Origin: JANSYL01 sp965229695
GTDB taxonomy: Bacteria > Pseudomonadota > Alphaproteobacteria > Rhodobacterales > Rhodobacteraceae
Reading direction: 5' to 3'
DNA length: 64,000 bases
Assembly: GCA_965229695.1 (NCBI GenBank)
Contig: OZ245921.1
Location: 2,356,001-2,420,000 of the forward strand
Shown here: piece by piece, positions 8,590 to 16,544 of the stretch
Numbering within the stretch: position 1 is the stretch's first letter
Layout: every line of letters starts with the position of its first letter
Program-made: the position numbers and the translations under genes
Notes under the pieces: generated by a model
The model's database searches: none
Told to the model about the DNA's origin: nothing
Seen by the model: only the letters and a program-made list of their open reading frames with translations

Positions 8590-9534
8590 ATGCGCGATGG
8601 CTTGATCACCGGTACCTTGCCCGAGGCCGATGGCCACCATGTGGCGTGGGAGGTTTGGGGCAACCCCGCGGCCATGCCGATCCTGATCCTGCATGGTGGA
8701 CCGGGCGGCGGGATTTCCGATGGACACCGGGCGCTGTTCGATCCTGCGGAATGGCGGATCGTGGCGATGGATCAGCGCGGTTGTGGGCGTTCGCGGCCCC
8801 ATGCGGGTGCAGATTTGGCAGCACTTGAGGCCAACACAACGGCGCATCTGATTGCGGATATCGAACGATTGCGGGCGCATCTTAGCATCGCGGAATGGGT
8901 GGTTTTTGGCGGGTCTTGGGGCGCAAGTCTGGCGCAGGCTTATGCCCATGCGCATCGGGCCCATGTGCTGGGTTTGTTGTTGGTCGGGGTGACGCAGACC
9001 CGACGCTCCGAGATTGACTGGCTCTATGGCCATGTCGGGCAGTTGCTGCCAGAGGCGTTTGCACCTTTTGCTGATCTGGTGCCCAAAGCCACCAGCGGAG
9101 TTGAGCGCACGGCGGCCTATCTGCCCCTGCTGCGCGACGCCGACACGGCGCAAGCGGCGGCGGAGCATTGGTGCGCTTGGGAAGCGGCGGTGGTCGATAC
9201 CGACCCACGCCATGAACCTTCGGGCCGCTGGGCTGATCCGGTGTTCCGGTTGGGGTTTGCCCGGCTTTGCGCGCATTATTTTTCCAACCTTGCCTGGATG
9301 GATCCGCCGCTTGATGAACGCGCCGCAAGCCTCGGCGACTTGCCGGGAGAGATGTTGCATTCCGCCATGGACCTGTCGGCACCGGTCGCAGCCGCCTGGC
9401 GCTTGGCGCGGGATTGGCCTGGGGCGGCTTTGACCGTGCTGCCAGGCGCATTGCACAGCGCGGGGGAAGCCGAGTTGCGCGAGACAATCCGTGCCAAAGC
9501 GGCGCGCTTGCGGGCGCGGGTTTCCGGGGGCTAG
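8590..9534 (+). CDS. pip: proline iminopeptidase (alpha/beta hydrolase, S33)
   Basis: 314 residues. The oxyanion-hole motif HGGPGGG lies near residue 37, DQRGCGRS near 61, and the nucleophile elbow GGSWGASLAQAYAHAH near residue 106. An acidic residue in LHSAMDLSAP and the histidine of GALHSAGE near the C-terminus complete the expected Ser-Asp-His triad. Family enzymes release N-terminal proline from peptides in the cytoplasm. The C-terminal strand containing the triad Asp is degenerate (no clear HGRYD), so specificity is less certain. ATG 8590 is used; a TTG lies one codon upstream. Confidence 0.85.
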   Translation: MRDGLITGTLPEADGHHVAWEVWGNPAAMPILILHGGPGGGISDGHRALFDPAEWRIVAMDQRGCGRSRPHAGADLAALEANTTAHLIADIERLRAHLSIAEWVVFGGSWGASLAQAYAHAHRAHVLGLLLVGVTQTRRSEIDWLYGHVGQLLPEAFAPFADLVPKATSGVERTAAYLPLLRDADTAQAAAEHWCAWEAAVVDTDPRHEPSGRWADPVFRLGFARLCAHYFSNLAWMDPPLDERAASLGDLPGEMLHSAMDLSAPVAAAWRLARDWPGAALTVLPGALHSAGEAELRETIRAKAARLRARVSGG

Positions 9535-9580
9535 GCCACAATCGTTGCGGGTGCGCGGCAAGCCATGGCAAGCTCATGCC

Positions 9581-9916
9581 ATGGTAGATGATCTTTTGAC
9601 ACGCTTCACCCAGGTGGCGGAGGCCCATGAGGGGGTATCCGTTAAAGGCAAAAAGATGCCGTACACCGCCGTGAACGGGAATATGTTCGGCTTTCTGTCG
9701 CCCGAAGGCGCGCTGTGCCTGCGCTTTGACGAAGCCCGCCGCGCGGCGCTAGCCGAGGGGTTCGGCACCGGCCCCGTGATGCAATATGGTGCGGTGATGA
9801 AAGGCTATGTCGCCCTGCCGCAAGGCGTTGCGCGGGATGCCGAGGCACTGGCCGCCCATTTCGCCGAAAGCCTAGCCTTTGCCCGCAGCCTGAAACCCAA
9901 ACCCACCAAGCGCTAG
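9581..9916 (+). CDS. TfoX/Sxy N-terminal-domain protein
   Basis: 111 residues consisting of a single TfoX_N domain: KKMPYTAVNGNMFGFLSPEGALCLRFDEARRAAL (in pieces from residue 24) followed by PVMQYGAVMKGYVALP. Enterobacterial and Haemophilus TfoX activates competence genes with CRP, but short TfoX_N-only proteins in alphaproteobacteria have no assigned role. The start at ATG 9581 fits where the domain begins. It lies between pip and yebC on the same strand. Confidence 0.75.
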   Translation: MVDDLLTRFTQVAEAHEGVSVKGKKMPYTAVNGNMFGFLSPEGALCLRFDEARRAALAEGFGTGPVMQYGAVMKGYVALPQGVARDAEALAAHFAESLAFARSLKPKPTKR

Positions 9917-9991
9917 GGCCATTGCGGCCCCCCGGTGCTCTGCCGTATAGAACCCCGAAATCTGCCACCACGCTTTCGCAGGGAGAGACCC

Positions 9992-10759
9992 ATGGCCGGA
10001 CATTCAAAATGGGCGAACATCCAGCACCGCAAAGGCCGCCAGGACGCGGCCCGCTCGAAACTGTTTTCCAAGCTTGCCAAGGAAATCACCGTGGCCGCCA
10101 AGATGGGCGACCCGGACCCCGATAAAAACCCACGTCTGCGCCTGGCGGTGAAAGAGGCGAAATCGCAATCCGTGCCGAAGGATGTGATCGACCGCGCGAT
10201 CAAGAAATCGCAAGGTGGCGATGCCGAGAATTACGATGAAATCCGCTACGAAGGGTATGGCCCCAACGGTGTGGCGGTGATCGTCGAAGCGATGACCGAT
10301 AACCGCAACCGCACCGCTTCGACCGTGCGGTCGACCTTTGGCAAACATGGCGGGAACCTGGGTGAAACCGGCTCGGTCGGGTTCATGTTCGACCGCAAGG
10401 GCCAGGTCACCTATCCGCTGTCGGCGGGTGACGCGGACACGATCATGATGGCCGCGATTGAAGCCGGGGCCGAGGATGTGGAAACCAATGAAGGGGACGG
10501 CGATGAAGACCCCGGCAACCACATCATCTGGTGCGCCGATACCGACTTGAATGAGGTGTCGAACGCGTTGGAGGCGGAACTGGGTGAATCTGAGTCCACC
10601 AAGCTGGTTTGGCGGCCCACCACCACTACTGAGTTGGGTCTGGAAGATGCGCAAAAGCTGATGAAGCTGATCGAAGCGCTGGAAGATGATGACGACATCC
10701 AGACCGTCACCGCGAATTTCGAAATCTCGGATGAGGTGATGGCGCAGCTTTCGGCTTAA
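9992..10759 (+). CDS. yebC: YebC/PmpR-family regulator (TACO1 homologue)
   Basis: 255 residues beginning with the signature MAGHSKWANIQHRKGRQDA, followed by KLAKEITVAAKMGDPDPDKNPRLR and the acidic C-terminal domain with QTVTANFEISDE. Family members either bind DNA near quorum-sensing genes or act on ribosomes stalled at proline stretches. A good ribosome site (GGGAGAG) lies 5 bases before ATG 9992. Its stop overlaps the convergent LysR-type gene by 4 bases (TTAA). Confidence 0.95.
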   Translation: MAGHSKWANIQHRKGRQDAARSKLFSKLAKEITVAAKMGDPDPDKNPRLRLAVKEAKSQSVPKDVIDRAIKKSQGGDAENYDEIRYEGYGPNGVAVIVEAMTDNRNRTASTVRSTFGKHGGNLGETGSVGFMFDRKGQVTYPLSAGDADTIMMAAIEAGAEDVETNEGDGDEDPGNHIIWCADTDLNEVSNALEAELGESESTKLVWRPTTTTELGLEDAQKLMKLIEALEDDDDIQTVTANFEISDEVMAQLSA

Positions 10760-11646
10760 GCCGGGCTGGGCTGCACCAAATCTTGTCTGGCGGCGCGGGT
10801 GATGGCCCGCGTCAGATCGGCCAGCGCGTCGCGGTTCTGGCGTGGCACCTGCCACATTAGCGGCGTCGTGATCTCATACCCATCGGCCAGCGGCAGCAAG
10901 CGGCCTGCGGTGAAATGGGGTGTGATCAGGGGCGTTGGGTTCACGGCCCATCCCAGCCCTGCGATGGCCGCATCGGTGATGGCATGGGTCGACGGCATGT
11001 AATGGGTCGTCAGATGCACCGGCTGGCCCGCGATTTCGGCGGCCATGCGGCGCTGCAACCCATCCTTTTGATTGAAGGTGATGGCGGGGGCGGTCGCAAG
11101 CGTTTCTGCTGTGACGCCTTGGGCGAAATGGGCCGCGTGGAATGCGGGGGAGGCAAATCCAACATAAGGCAACGCACCCATCGCTTGCGCGTCACAGCCA
11201 GGCACGGGCGGCCCCGCCGTGGTGACCGCAGCCGCCGCATCACCCCGGCGTAACAATTCTGCCGAGTATTCCTGATCGTCGATCACCAGATCGAACAAGA
11301 ACCCTTTGACCGAGGCAAAGGCCGGCAGCAGAAAACAGGCCAGGCTGTCGGCGGTCACCGCGATCCGCACCGGGGCGCTGCGGCCCGGGCGCAGAGCCTC
11401 CAGATCATCGGCCAAGCGGCGTTCGAGCAGCCCAACCTCTTCGGCATGGCGTAGCAGGCGGGTACCGGCCTCGGTCGGGGTGGCGGGCCGGGTGCGACGC
11501 ACCAGGCTGGTGCCCAACCGATCTTCCAGGCTTTTGATCCGCTGCGATACGGCGGATTGCGTGATGTGGAGCGTCTCAGCCGCAGCCTCGAAGGAGCCGG
11601 TGCGCAGAACGGCCTGCAGGGCGAAAAGGGCGGGGTATTCGATCAT
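10756..11646 (-). CDS. ArgP/LysG-type LysR regulator
   Basis: 296 residues: an N-terminal winged helix-turn-helix (AAAETLHITQSAVSQRIKSLEDRLG, pieces within residues 21-45) and an effector-binding domain with QKDGLQRRMAAE near residue 193 and MPSTHAITDAAIAGLGW near 218, both typical of the ArgP/LysG branch that senses lysine or arginine. It is divergent from a LysE-type exporter across a 90-bp region containing a perfect inverted repeat, the standard arrangement for a LysG activator with its target exporter. ATG at 11646. Confidence 0.92.
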   Translation of the reverse strand: MIEYPALFALQAVLRTGSFEAAAETLHITQSAVSQRIKSLEDRLGTSLVRRTRPATPTEAGTRLLRHAEEVGLLERRLADDLEALRPGRSAPVRIAVTADSLACFLLPAFASVKGFLFDLVIDDQEYSAELLRRGDAAAAVTTAGPPVPGCDAQAMGALPYVGFASPAFHAAHFAQGVTAETLATAPAITFNQKDGLQRRMAAEIAGQPVHLTTHYMPSTHAITDAAIAGLGWAVNPTPLITPHFTAGRLLPLADGYEITTPLMWQVPRQNRDALADLTRAITRAARQDLVQPSPA

Positions 11647-11655
11647 TAGTGATGC

Positions 11656-11674
11656 TTATACTACAGAAGTATAA
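11656..11674. promoter_or_regulatory. probable LysG/ArgP operator
   Basis: TTATACT-N5-AGTATAA is a perfect 7-bp inverted repeat placed 10 bp upstream of the regulator start and 62 bp upstream of lysE. A T-N11-A core fits the LysR-type box. Binding is inferred from position and symmetry. Confidence 0.7.
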
Positions 11675-11736
11675 TTCACTGGAACTCCTGATTTCGCAGG
11701 TCTACCCCCGGCTTTGTTGTCATCAACGGAGCCAAC

Positions 11737-12342
11737 ATGTCCGCCGCCTTCATCGCTGGGTTCGCCCTGTCTTTGTCCCTGATCCTGGCGATTGGGGCGC
11801 AGAACGCTTTTGTCCTGCGCCAAGGCCTGCGGCAGGCCCATGTCGGGCCGGTGGTGGCGATCTGCTGTTTGAGCGAGGCGATCCTGATTTTCACCGGCGT
11901 TGCGGGGTTTGGCGCGCTGGCCCGATCCGCGCCCTGGGCGTTGGAGGCGATGCGCTGGGGCGGGGCCGCGTTTCTGGTCGTCTATGCGATCAAAAGCTTT
12001 CGCGCCGCTTGGGCCGCAAATGACGCCTTGCAAAACGGCGGATCGGGGGAGGAAAGCCTGCGGGCCGCCGTCTTGACTGCGCTCATCCTGACCTGGGCCA
12101 ACCCGCATGTCTATTTGGACACGGTCGGCCTGATCGGGGCGGTGGCGGCGCAATATGGCGCCGCGCGCTGGAGCTTTGGGGCCGGGGCATTGGCGGCAAG
12201 CTGCGTCTTCTTCCTAGCGCTTGGCTACGGCGCGCGCATCCTGGCGCCCATTTTCGCGCGACCCAAGGCCTGGCAGGCGTTGGATATACTGGTAGGCCTG
12301 ACCATGCTGGCCATCGCGATCAAACTGGTGCTGACCGGCTAG
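11737..12342 (+). CDS. lysE: LysE/ArgO-family amino acid exporter
   Basis: 201 residues with about six hydrophobic segments; the family signature LILAIGAQNAFVLRQGLRQAHV is in pieces over residues 14-35, and ALILTWANPHVYLDTVGLIG over 111-130 carries the conserved NPHVYLDT. The protein exports lysine and/or arginine through the inner membrane when the cytoplasmic pool rises. The divergent LysG-type gene and the inverted repeat between them indicate activation in the presence of the amino acid. Which basic amino acid is carried cannot be told from sequence. Confidence 0.93.
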   Translation: MSAAFIAGFALSLSLILAIGAQNAFVLRQGLRQAHVGPVVAICCLSEAILIFTGVAGFGALARSAPWALEAMRWGGAAFLVVYAIKSFRAAWAANDALQNGGSGEESLRAAVLTALILTWANPHVYLDTVGLIGAVAAQYGAARWSFGAGALAASCVFFLALGYGARILAPIFARPKAWQALDILVGLTMLAIAIKLVLTG

Positions 12343-12381
12343 GGTTGCGGCTGCCCCCGAAACCTGACCATCTGGGCGCAA

Positions 12382-13290
12382 ATGGAAACGCCCGCCACCC
12401 CGCCAACCGAACCGCAATCGCGCCCGATCCTGGGCATCTTTTGGATGCTTGTGACGGGGTTGTGCTTTGTGGCGGTGACAGCGACGGTCAAGCTGGTTGG
12501 GGATGCGGTGCCCCCGGCCCAAGCCGCGTTTCTGCGTTATGTGTTGGGCTTTGTATTCCTGATCCCCATGCTGCCCGCGATGCGGCGCACGACGCTTAGC
12601 CGCCGCGCCTTGGGGCTGTTTGGCCTGCGCGGGGTTGCGCATACGGCGGGCGTGGTCTGCTGGTTCTACGCCATGACGCAAATCCCCATCGCCGAGGTGA
12701 CGGCGATGAATTACCTCAACCCGGTTTATGTCTCGATCCTGGCTGTGTTCTTTTTGGGCGAGCGCATGGCCGCCCGCCGCATGATCGCGGTTGGCGTCGC
12801 CTTTCTGGGGGCGTTGATCATCCTGCGTCCTGGGTTCCGAGAGCTAGACCCAGGCCACCTGGCGATGCTGTTCACCGCCGTGGCATTTGCAGTGGGCTAT
12901 CTGGTTGCCAAGATCATGGCCGATGAGGTCCATGCCAGCGTCGTGGTGTTCATGCTGTCGGTCACGGTCACCATCGGCCTGGCCCCCTTGGCCTGGTGGC
13001 AATGGGTCGATGTCGGCTGGCGGGAACTGGGCCTGTTATTCCTGACAGCGGTTTTTGCGACGGCGGGTCATTACACCATGACCCTTGCCTTTTCGGCCGC
13101 GCCCCTGACCGTCACCCAGCCGGTCACGTTTTTACAGCTGATCTGGGCCACGCTTTTGGGTCTGGTTTTCTTTGGTGAGCCGGTGGACAGCTTCGTCATG
13201 CTGGGCGGCGCGCTGATCATCGCGGCGGTCAGTTTCATCACCTGGCGCGAAGCGGCGCTGCGGCGTCAGCAGGCGGCGGGAAAACGTTAA
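12382..13290 (+). CDS. EamA/DMT-family transporter
   Basis: 302 residues with two EamA repeats and ten predicted membrane segments; the typical MNYLNPVYVSILAVFFLGERM block ends the first repeat (pieces near 110-130) and VTFLQLIWATLLGLVFFGEPVD ends the second. Roseobacters carry many such paralogues; the substrate is unknown, with riboflavin, amino acids and S-adenosylmethionine among characterised family members. It lies 39 bp downstream of lysE on the same strand and may be cotranscribed. Confidence 0.9.
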   Translation: METPATPPTEPQSRPILGIFWMLVTGLCFVAVTATVKLVGDAVPPAQAAFLRYVLGFVFLIPMLPAMRRTTLSRRALGLFGLRGVAHTAGVVCWFYAMTQIPIAEVTAMNYLNPVYVSILAVFFLGERMAARRMIAVGVAFLGALIILRPGFRELDPGHLAMLFTAVAFAVGYLVAKIMADEVHASVVVFMLSVTVTIGLAPLAWWQWVDVGWRELGLLFLTAVFATAGHYTMTLAFSAAPLTVTQPVTFLQLIWATLLGLVFFGEPVDSFVMLGGALIIAAVSFITWREAALRRQQAAGKR

Positions 13291-13402
13291 CCTTTCCAAC
13301 CCGCCTCATAATTGTGCAGGGGGCCTGGCCTGCGCCTATCCACAGGCCAATCACACGCGCTGCGTTGCAGAAAGCCCTGCCGCGCCACTTGAATGCCCGA
13401 TT

Positions 13403-13415
13403 TGCAATGATTGCA
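13403..13415. promoter_or_regulatory. 13-bp perfect palindrome upstream of the HAD-like gene
   Basis: TGCAATGATTGCA reads the same on both strands around the central G and lies 20 bp before the ATG at 13436. It could be an operator for an unidentified repressor; no bound factor is recognised. Confidence 0.35.
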
Positions 13416-13435
13416 TGAGCCCTAGCGGAGGGATC

Positions 13436-14131
13436 ATGACGTTAGAAGCCTTGATATTCGGGGGCTTGGGCAGCCTTGTGGAGTGTGCCGAGTTGGACCG
13501 AGCGGCCTGGAACGCTGCATTTCGGATGCATGGTGTCTCCTGGGAATGGTCGTTTGATACCTATAGCGAGTTGCTGCGCGATGGCGGCGACCGTCAATTG
13601 GCCGCACGCTATGCCGCCCATCTAGACGAGATCGTCGAGGCCGAGGCTTTGGACGCGACCCATCAAAAGCTCTTCGCGGCCCAGCTTTCTGCCGCGATCC
13701 CATTACGGGCCGGTGTGGCGCGAGTGCTGAATTGGGCTGCGCGGGCGGGCATGAAATTGGCCTTGGTCAGCCGCTCTGATGTTGGGCCGGCCCATGCGAT
13801 CCTGTCGGCCACAGCGCGCGAACGGGGTGGGGCGAATTTCGACGTGGCGATCCTGCGTGGGGATGTGGCGCATTTGGCCCCCGATCCCGAAGGCATGGTG
13901 GCCGCCGTGTCAGATTTGGATGTGGGACGGGGCCGCTCGGTCGTGGTTGCCGACACGCCGGTCGCGGCCCAGGCCGCCCGTGCCGCCGGATTGCCGGTGC
14001 TGGCCTTCCCGGGTCAATTGGCCGAGGCTGAACCCGAAGCCTTTGGCACGCTCCCCATCGCCCATGTGCTGAGCCCTGAGGCGCTGGCCTCGGCCTGGCG
14101 CGACGGGCCGACACAAACGGCGGCTGAATAG
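13436..14131 (+). CDS. HAD-superfamily protein lacking catalytic aspartates
   Basis: 231 residues laid out like a CbbY/beta-phosphoglucomutase-type HAD phosphatase: a motif I strand, a helical cap (residues 20-85), LALVSRSD (motif II) near 105, APDPEGM near 146 and VVVADTPVAAQAARAAG (motif IV) near 161. Motif I reads IFGGLGSLVE instead of IFDVDGTLVD, so the nucleophile Asp (position 9) and the acid/base Asp (position 11) are Gly and Leu; the motif III lysine also appears replaced. It should not be a phosphatase and may be a binding protein or scaffold. ATG 13436 follows a GGAGGG ribosome site. Confidence 0.8.
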   Translation: MTLEALIFGGLGSLVECAELDRAAWNAAFRMHGVSWEWSFDTYSELLRDGGDRQLAARYAAHLDEIVEAEALDATHQKLFAAQLSAAIPLRAGVARVLNWAARAGMKLALVSRSDVGPAHAILSATARERGGANFDVAILRGDVAHLAPDPEGMVAAVSDLDVGRGRSVVVADTPVAAQAARAAGLPVLAFPGQLAEAEPEAFGTLPIAHVLSPEALASAWRDGPTQTAAE

Positions 14132-14140
14132 CGCGCAGGA

Positions 14141-14154
14141 TTGATCTGCCTCAA
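14141..14154. promoter_or_regulatory. FnrL-like site
   Basis: TTGATCTGCCTCAA matches the FNR/FnrL pattern TTGAT-N4-ATCAA in nine of ten positions. It lies 66 bp upstream of the small YdcH-like gene, a sensible position for oxygen-dependent activation. Confidence 0.5.
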
Positions 14155-14219
14155 AGTTTGCGGGCCCGACTCAGGTCTAGTCTCATGCCCTAGGGACCAA
14201 CGGGAGCAAGGAGGCTGCA

Positions 14220-14459
14220 ATGTCCAACACCCCTCATGAATTGGCGGAAGATTTCCCGGCGGAGGCTGAGAAAATTCACGATCTGAAAACCTCGAATCCG
14301 CATTTCGCTAGATTGATGGAGGCCTATCACGACGTGAACCGGGCCGTGCATCGGGCCGAAACCGGGGTCGAACCTTGCGACCAACTGGCTGAGACGCAGA
14401 TGCGCAAGGAACGGATGCGCCTGAAAGACGAAATCGCAGGGATGCTGGCGCACGCCTAA
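14220..14459 (+). CDS. YdcH-family (DUF465) small protein
   Basis: 79 residues, almost entirely helical and charged, with the DUF465 core: HPHF-like NPHFARLMEAYHDVNRAVHRAE near residues 25-48 and RKERMRLKDEIAGML near the end. Function of the family is unknown; the helices suggest a small coiled-coil. A strong ribosome site (GCAAGGAGG) precedes the ATG, and an FnrL-like site lies in its upstream region. It is followed by a clear terminator hairpin, so it is probably a single-gene transcript. Confidence 0.85.
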   Translation: MSNTPHELAEDFPAEAEKIHDLKTSNPHFARLMEAYHDVNRAVHRAETGVEPCDQLAETQMRKERMRLKDEIAGMLAHA

Positions 14460-14495
14460 GGCTGGACTAGAGCCCCGATCAGACAAACGCGTTTG

Positions 14496-14525
14496 GGCCG
14501 GGCACCGCGATGGTGCCTGGCCTTT
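14496..14525 (+). terminator. Rho-independent terminator after the YdcH-like gene
   Basis: GGCCGGGCACC-N5-GGTGCCTGGCC forms an 11-bp stem with one G-T wobble followed by TTT. It ends just before the convergent CoxG-like gene and may serve both. Confidence 0.7.
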
Positions 14526-14531
14526 GTCTGT

Positions 14532-14990
14532 CTAGGCTTCGGCGCTGCCGCCTTCGACATGGGCCTGAAACCGTTCGAAGAACTGATCGGCCATTTTGGT
14601 GGCGAAACTGTCGATCAGGCGCGATCCAAGCTGGGCGATTTTCCCGCCGACCTTGGCATCCACATCGTAATGCAGATCGGTGCCGCCGCCCTCGGCATCG
14701 CTGAGCATCACCTTAGCGCCGCCTTTGGCAAAGCCCGCGACGCCGCCCTTGCCCTCGCCCGAGATGGTGTAGCTTTCGTTTGGCACGATATCCGACAGGG
14801 TAACCTCACCCTTAAAGGTGGCCTTCACGGGCCCGACCTTTTGTTTGACCACAGCGGCAAAGCCTTCTTCGGGGGTGCCCGTCAGCTCTTCACAGCCGGG
14901 AATGCACGCTTGTAGCACGGCGGCATCGTTCAGCGCCGCCCAAACGACCGCGCGGTCCGCCGCGATTTTCCGTGTTGCGTGCAATTCCAT
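14532..14990 (-). CDS. CoxG-type SRPBCC protein
   Basis: 152 residues of a single SRPBCC lipid/ligand-binding fold, opening MELHATRKIAADRAVVWAALND and containing the CoxG hallmarks IPGCEEL near residue 34, KVGPVKATFKGEVTL near 54 and YDVDAKVGGKIAQLGSRLID near 108. CoxG is linked to membrane anchoring of CO dehydrogenase and to quinone delivery, but no coxLSM genes are seen in the window, so the protein here may serve another molybdenum enzyme. ATG 14990 is used because it has a GGAGGATC ribosome site; upstream in-frame starts lack one. Confidence 0.88.
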   Translation of the reverse strand: MELHATRKIAADRAVVWAALNDAAVLQACIPGCEELTGTPEEGFAAVVKQKVGPVKATFKGEVTLSDIVPNESYTISGEGKGGVAGFAKGGAKVMLSDAEGGGTDLHYDVDAKVGGKIAQLGSRLIDSFATKMADQFFERFQAHVEGGSAEA

Positions 14991-15060
14991 GGGGGATCCT
15001 CCTCTATCCGTCCGCATAAGGGGTAGGTTGGTCACCCCATGCCGTCAACTTTGCTGGCTG

Positions 15061-16278
15061 CTATTGTCCGATGACCTGCCGCTCCCGGTAGATGGTGTAG
15101 ACAATTGCAGCCACCGCAAGCAGCGATGTGGTCAACATGATCCTGATCAGCGGAAAGGCCCCGCTTTCCCCGGTCAGCAGAGCGCCCGACAGCGCCGAGA
15201 GCGCGGCGCCGCCGCCGATCATTATCGCCCCGCCCAGGCCCGATGCCGTTCCCGCCAGATGCGGACGCACCGACAACATGCCCGATGTTGCATTGGGCAG
15301 AACCATGCCGTTGCCAAAGCCCACAAAGGTCGTGAAGCCAAAGAACACCAGGGCCGTTTTGAACCCGAGCAAAAACAGGATGAGTGAGGTCAAAATCCCG
15401 GCGGCCGATAAGATCGACCCCCAAAGGATCATGGAGTTGATCCCCGCCCGCACCGAAAACCGGCCCGAAATCCAATTGCCGAAGAAATACCCTAGGGCCG
15501 GTGCGCCGAAATAAATGCCAAGCCAGGCGGGCGACAGCCCGAACACCTCGGACCCCACAAAAGGTGCGCCGCCCAAATAGGCGAAAAACGCGCCCGAGGC
15601 GAAGGCCGCCGACAGGCTATAGCCCCAGAACCGCCGCGCTGTCAGAAGCTCAGGGTATTCCGCGAATTGCGCCCGGAACGAGGTTGAGGTGGTCTTGGCC
15701 GTTTCGCCCAAGTCGCGCCAGGTCAGGGTGATGACCATTGCACCCAGGATCAGCAAGAGCCAAAAGTTCGATTGCCAGCCCAAGGCCTGATCCATGACGC
15801 CGCCAATCGCGGGGCCTATCATGGGCACAATCGCCATGCCCATGGTGACATAGCCGATCTGGCTCGCGGCCTGATCCTGGGGATACATGTCGCGCACCAC
15901 GGCGCGGCCCAAAACCAGGCCCGCGACGATCACCGCCTGCATCATGCGAAAGAACAGGAAGGTTTCGACATTGGGGGCGAAGATGCAGCCGATGGTGGCC
16001 ACCAAGAAAATCGCAATCGACCACAGCAAGACCGGCCTGCGCCCATAGCGGTCTGAGACCGGCCCAATCACGATTTGCAGACAGGCATTCACGCCCAGAT
16101 ACAGCGCCACCGACAATTGCATGAGCCGATAATCGGTCTCGAAATGCTCGGTCATCTGCGGCAGAGAGGGCAGGAAGATGTTCATCGACAGCGCGCCAAG
16201 CCCGGTCAGCACGATGAGCGTAAAGATGTGTGGTGGTGTGGTGCGATCCAGAAACCGCACCAAGGGCGCCGTGTTCAT
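15061..16278 (-). CDS. Bcr/CflA-family MFS drug efflux transporter
   Basis: 405 residues with 12 predicted membrane segments. The N-terminus LSMNIFLPSLPQMTEHF, the motif A loop GPVSDRYGRRPVLLW near residue 73 and the segment RMMQAVIVAGLVLGRAVVRDMYP near 112 place it in the Bcr/CflA drug:proton antiporter family of the inner membrane (bicyclomycin, sulfonamides and florfenicol in characterised members). The substrate here is unknown. It is divergent from pccB across a 266-bp region. Confidence 0.9.
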   Translation of the reverse strand: MNTAPLVRFLDRTTPPHIFTLIVLTGLGALSMNIFLPSLPQMTEHFETDYRLMQLSVALYLGVNACLQIVIGPVSDRYGRRPVLLWSIAIFLVATIGCIFAPNVETFLFFRMMQAVIVAGLVLGRAVVRDMYPQDQAASQIGYVTMGMAIVPMIGPAIGGVMDQALGWQSNFWLLLILGAMVITLTWRDLGETAKTTSTSFRAQFAEYPELLTARRFWGYSLSAAFASGAFFAYLGGAPFVGSEVFGLSPAWLGIYFGAPALGYFFGNWISGRFSVRAGINSMILWGSILSAAGILTSLILFLLGFKTALVFFGFTTFVGFGNGMVLPNATSGMLSVRPHLAGTASGLGGAIMIGGGAALSALSGALLTGESGAFPLIRIMLTTSLLAVAAIVYTIYRERQVIGQ

Positions 16279-16406
16279 ACATGTGAGCTACGCCGCAAAT
16301 GCACCGAGGTCCAGGCCATGTTCTGTGCATCTGCGCGCAATAGGCGGGGGTTTGGGGGCGCCAAACGGCACCAAACGACAGATTGTTGCGCTAACATGCC
16401 GCGATA

Positions 16407-16414
16407 TTTGCAAA
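16407..16414. promoter_or_regulatory. TTTGCAAA site upstream of pccB (candidate acyl-CoA regulator site)
   Basis: TTTGCAAA lies in the pccB upstream region, 131 bp before the ATG. As recalled, this octamer is the core recognised by short-chain acyl-CoA regulators of the RamB/PccR group, and PccR controls pccB in Rhodobacter sphaeroides. No pccR gene is visible in this window. Confidence 0.5.
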
Positions 16415-16544
16415 ACCAACGCTTTGGGACTCGCACCCACCCGAATGGGCCAATAGGTTGCGCGACAAATGCCGGTCAGCCGCGCTACCACGGGCGGACC
16501 AAACCGATCAGGCACAACCAGAACAAGACCGCGAGGGGACGCCC

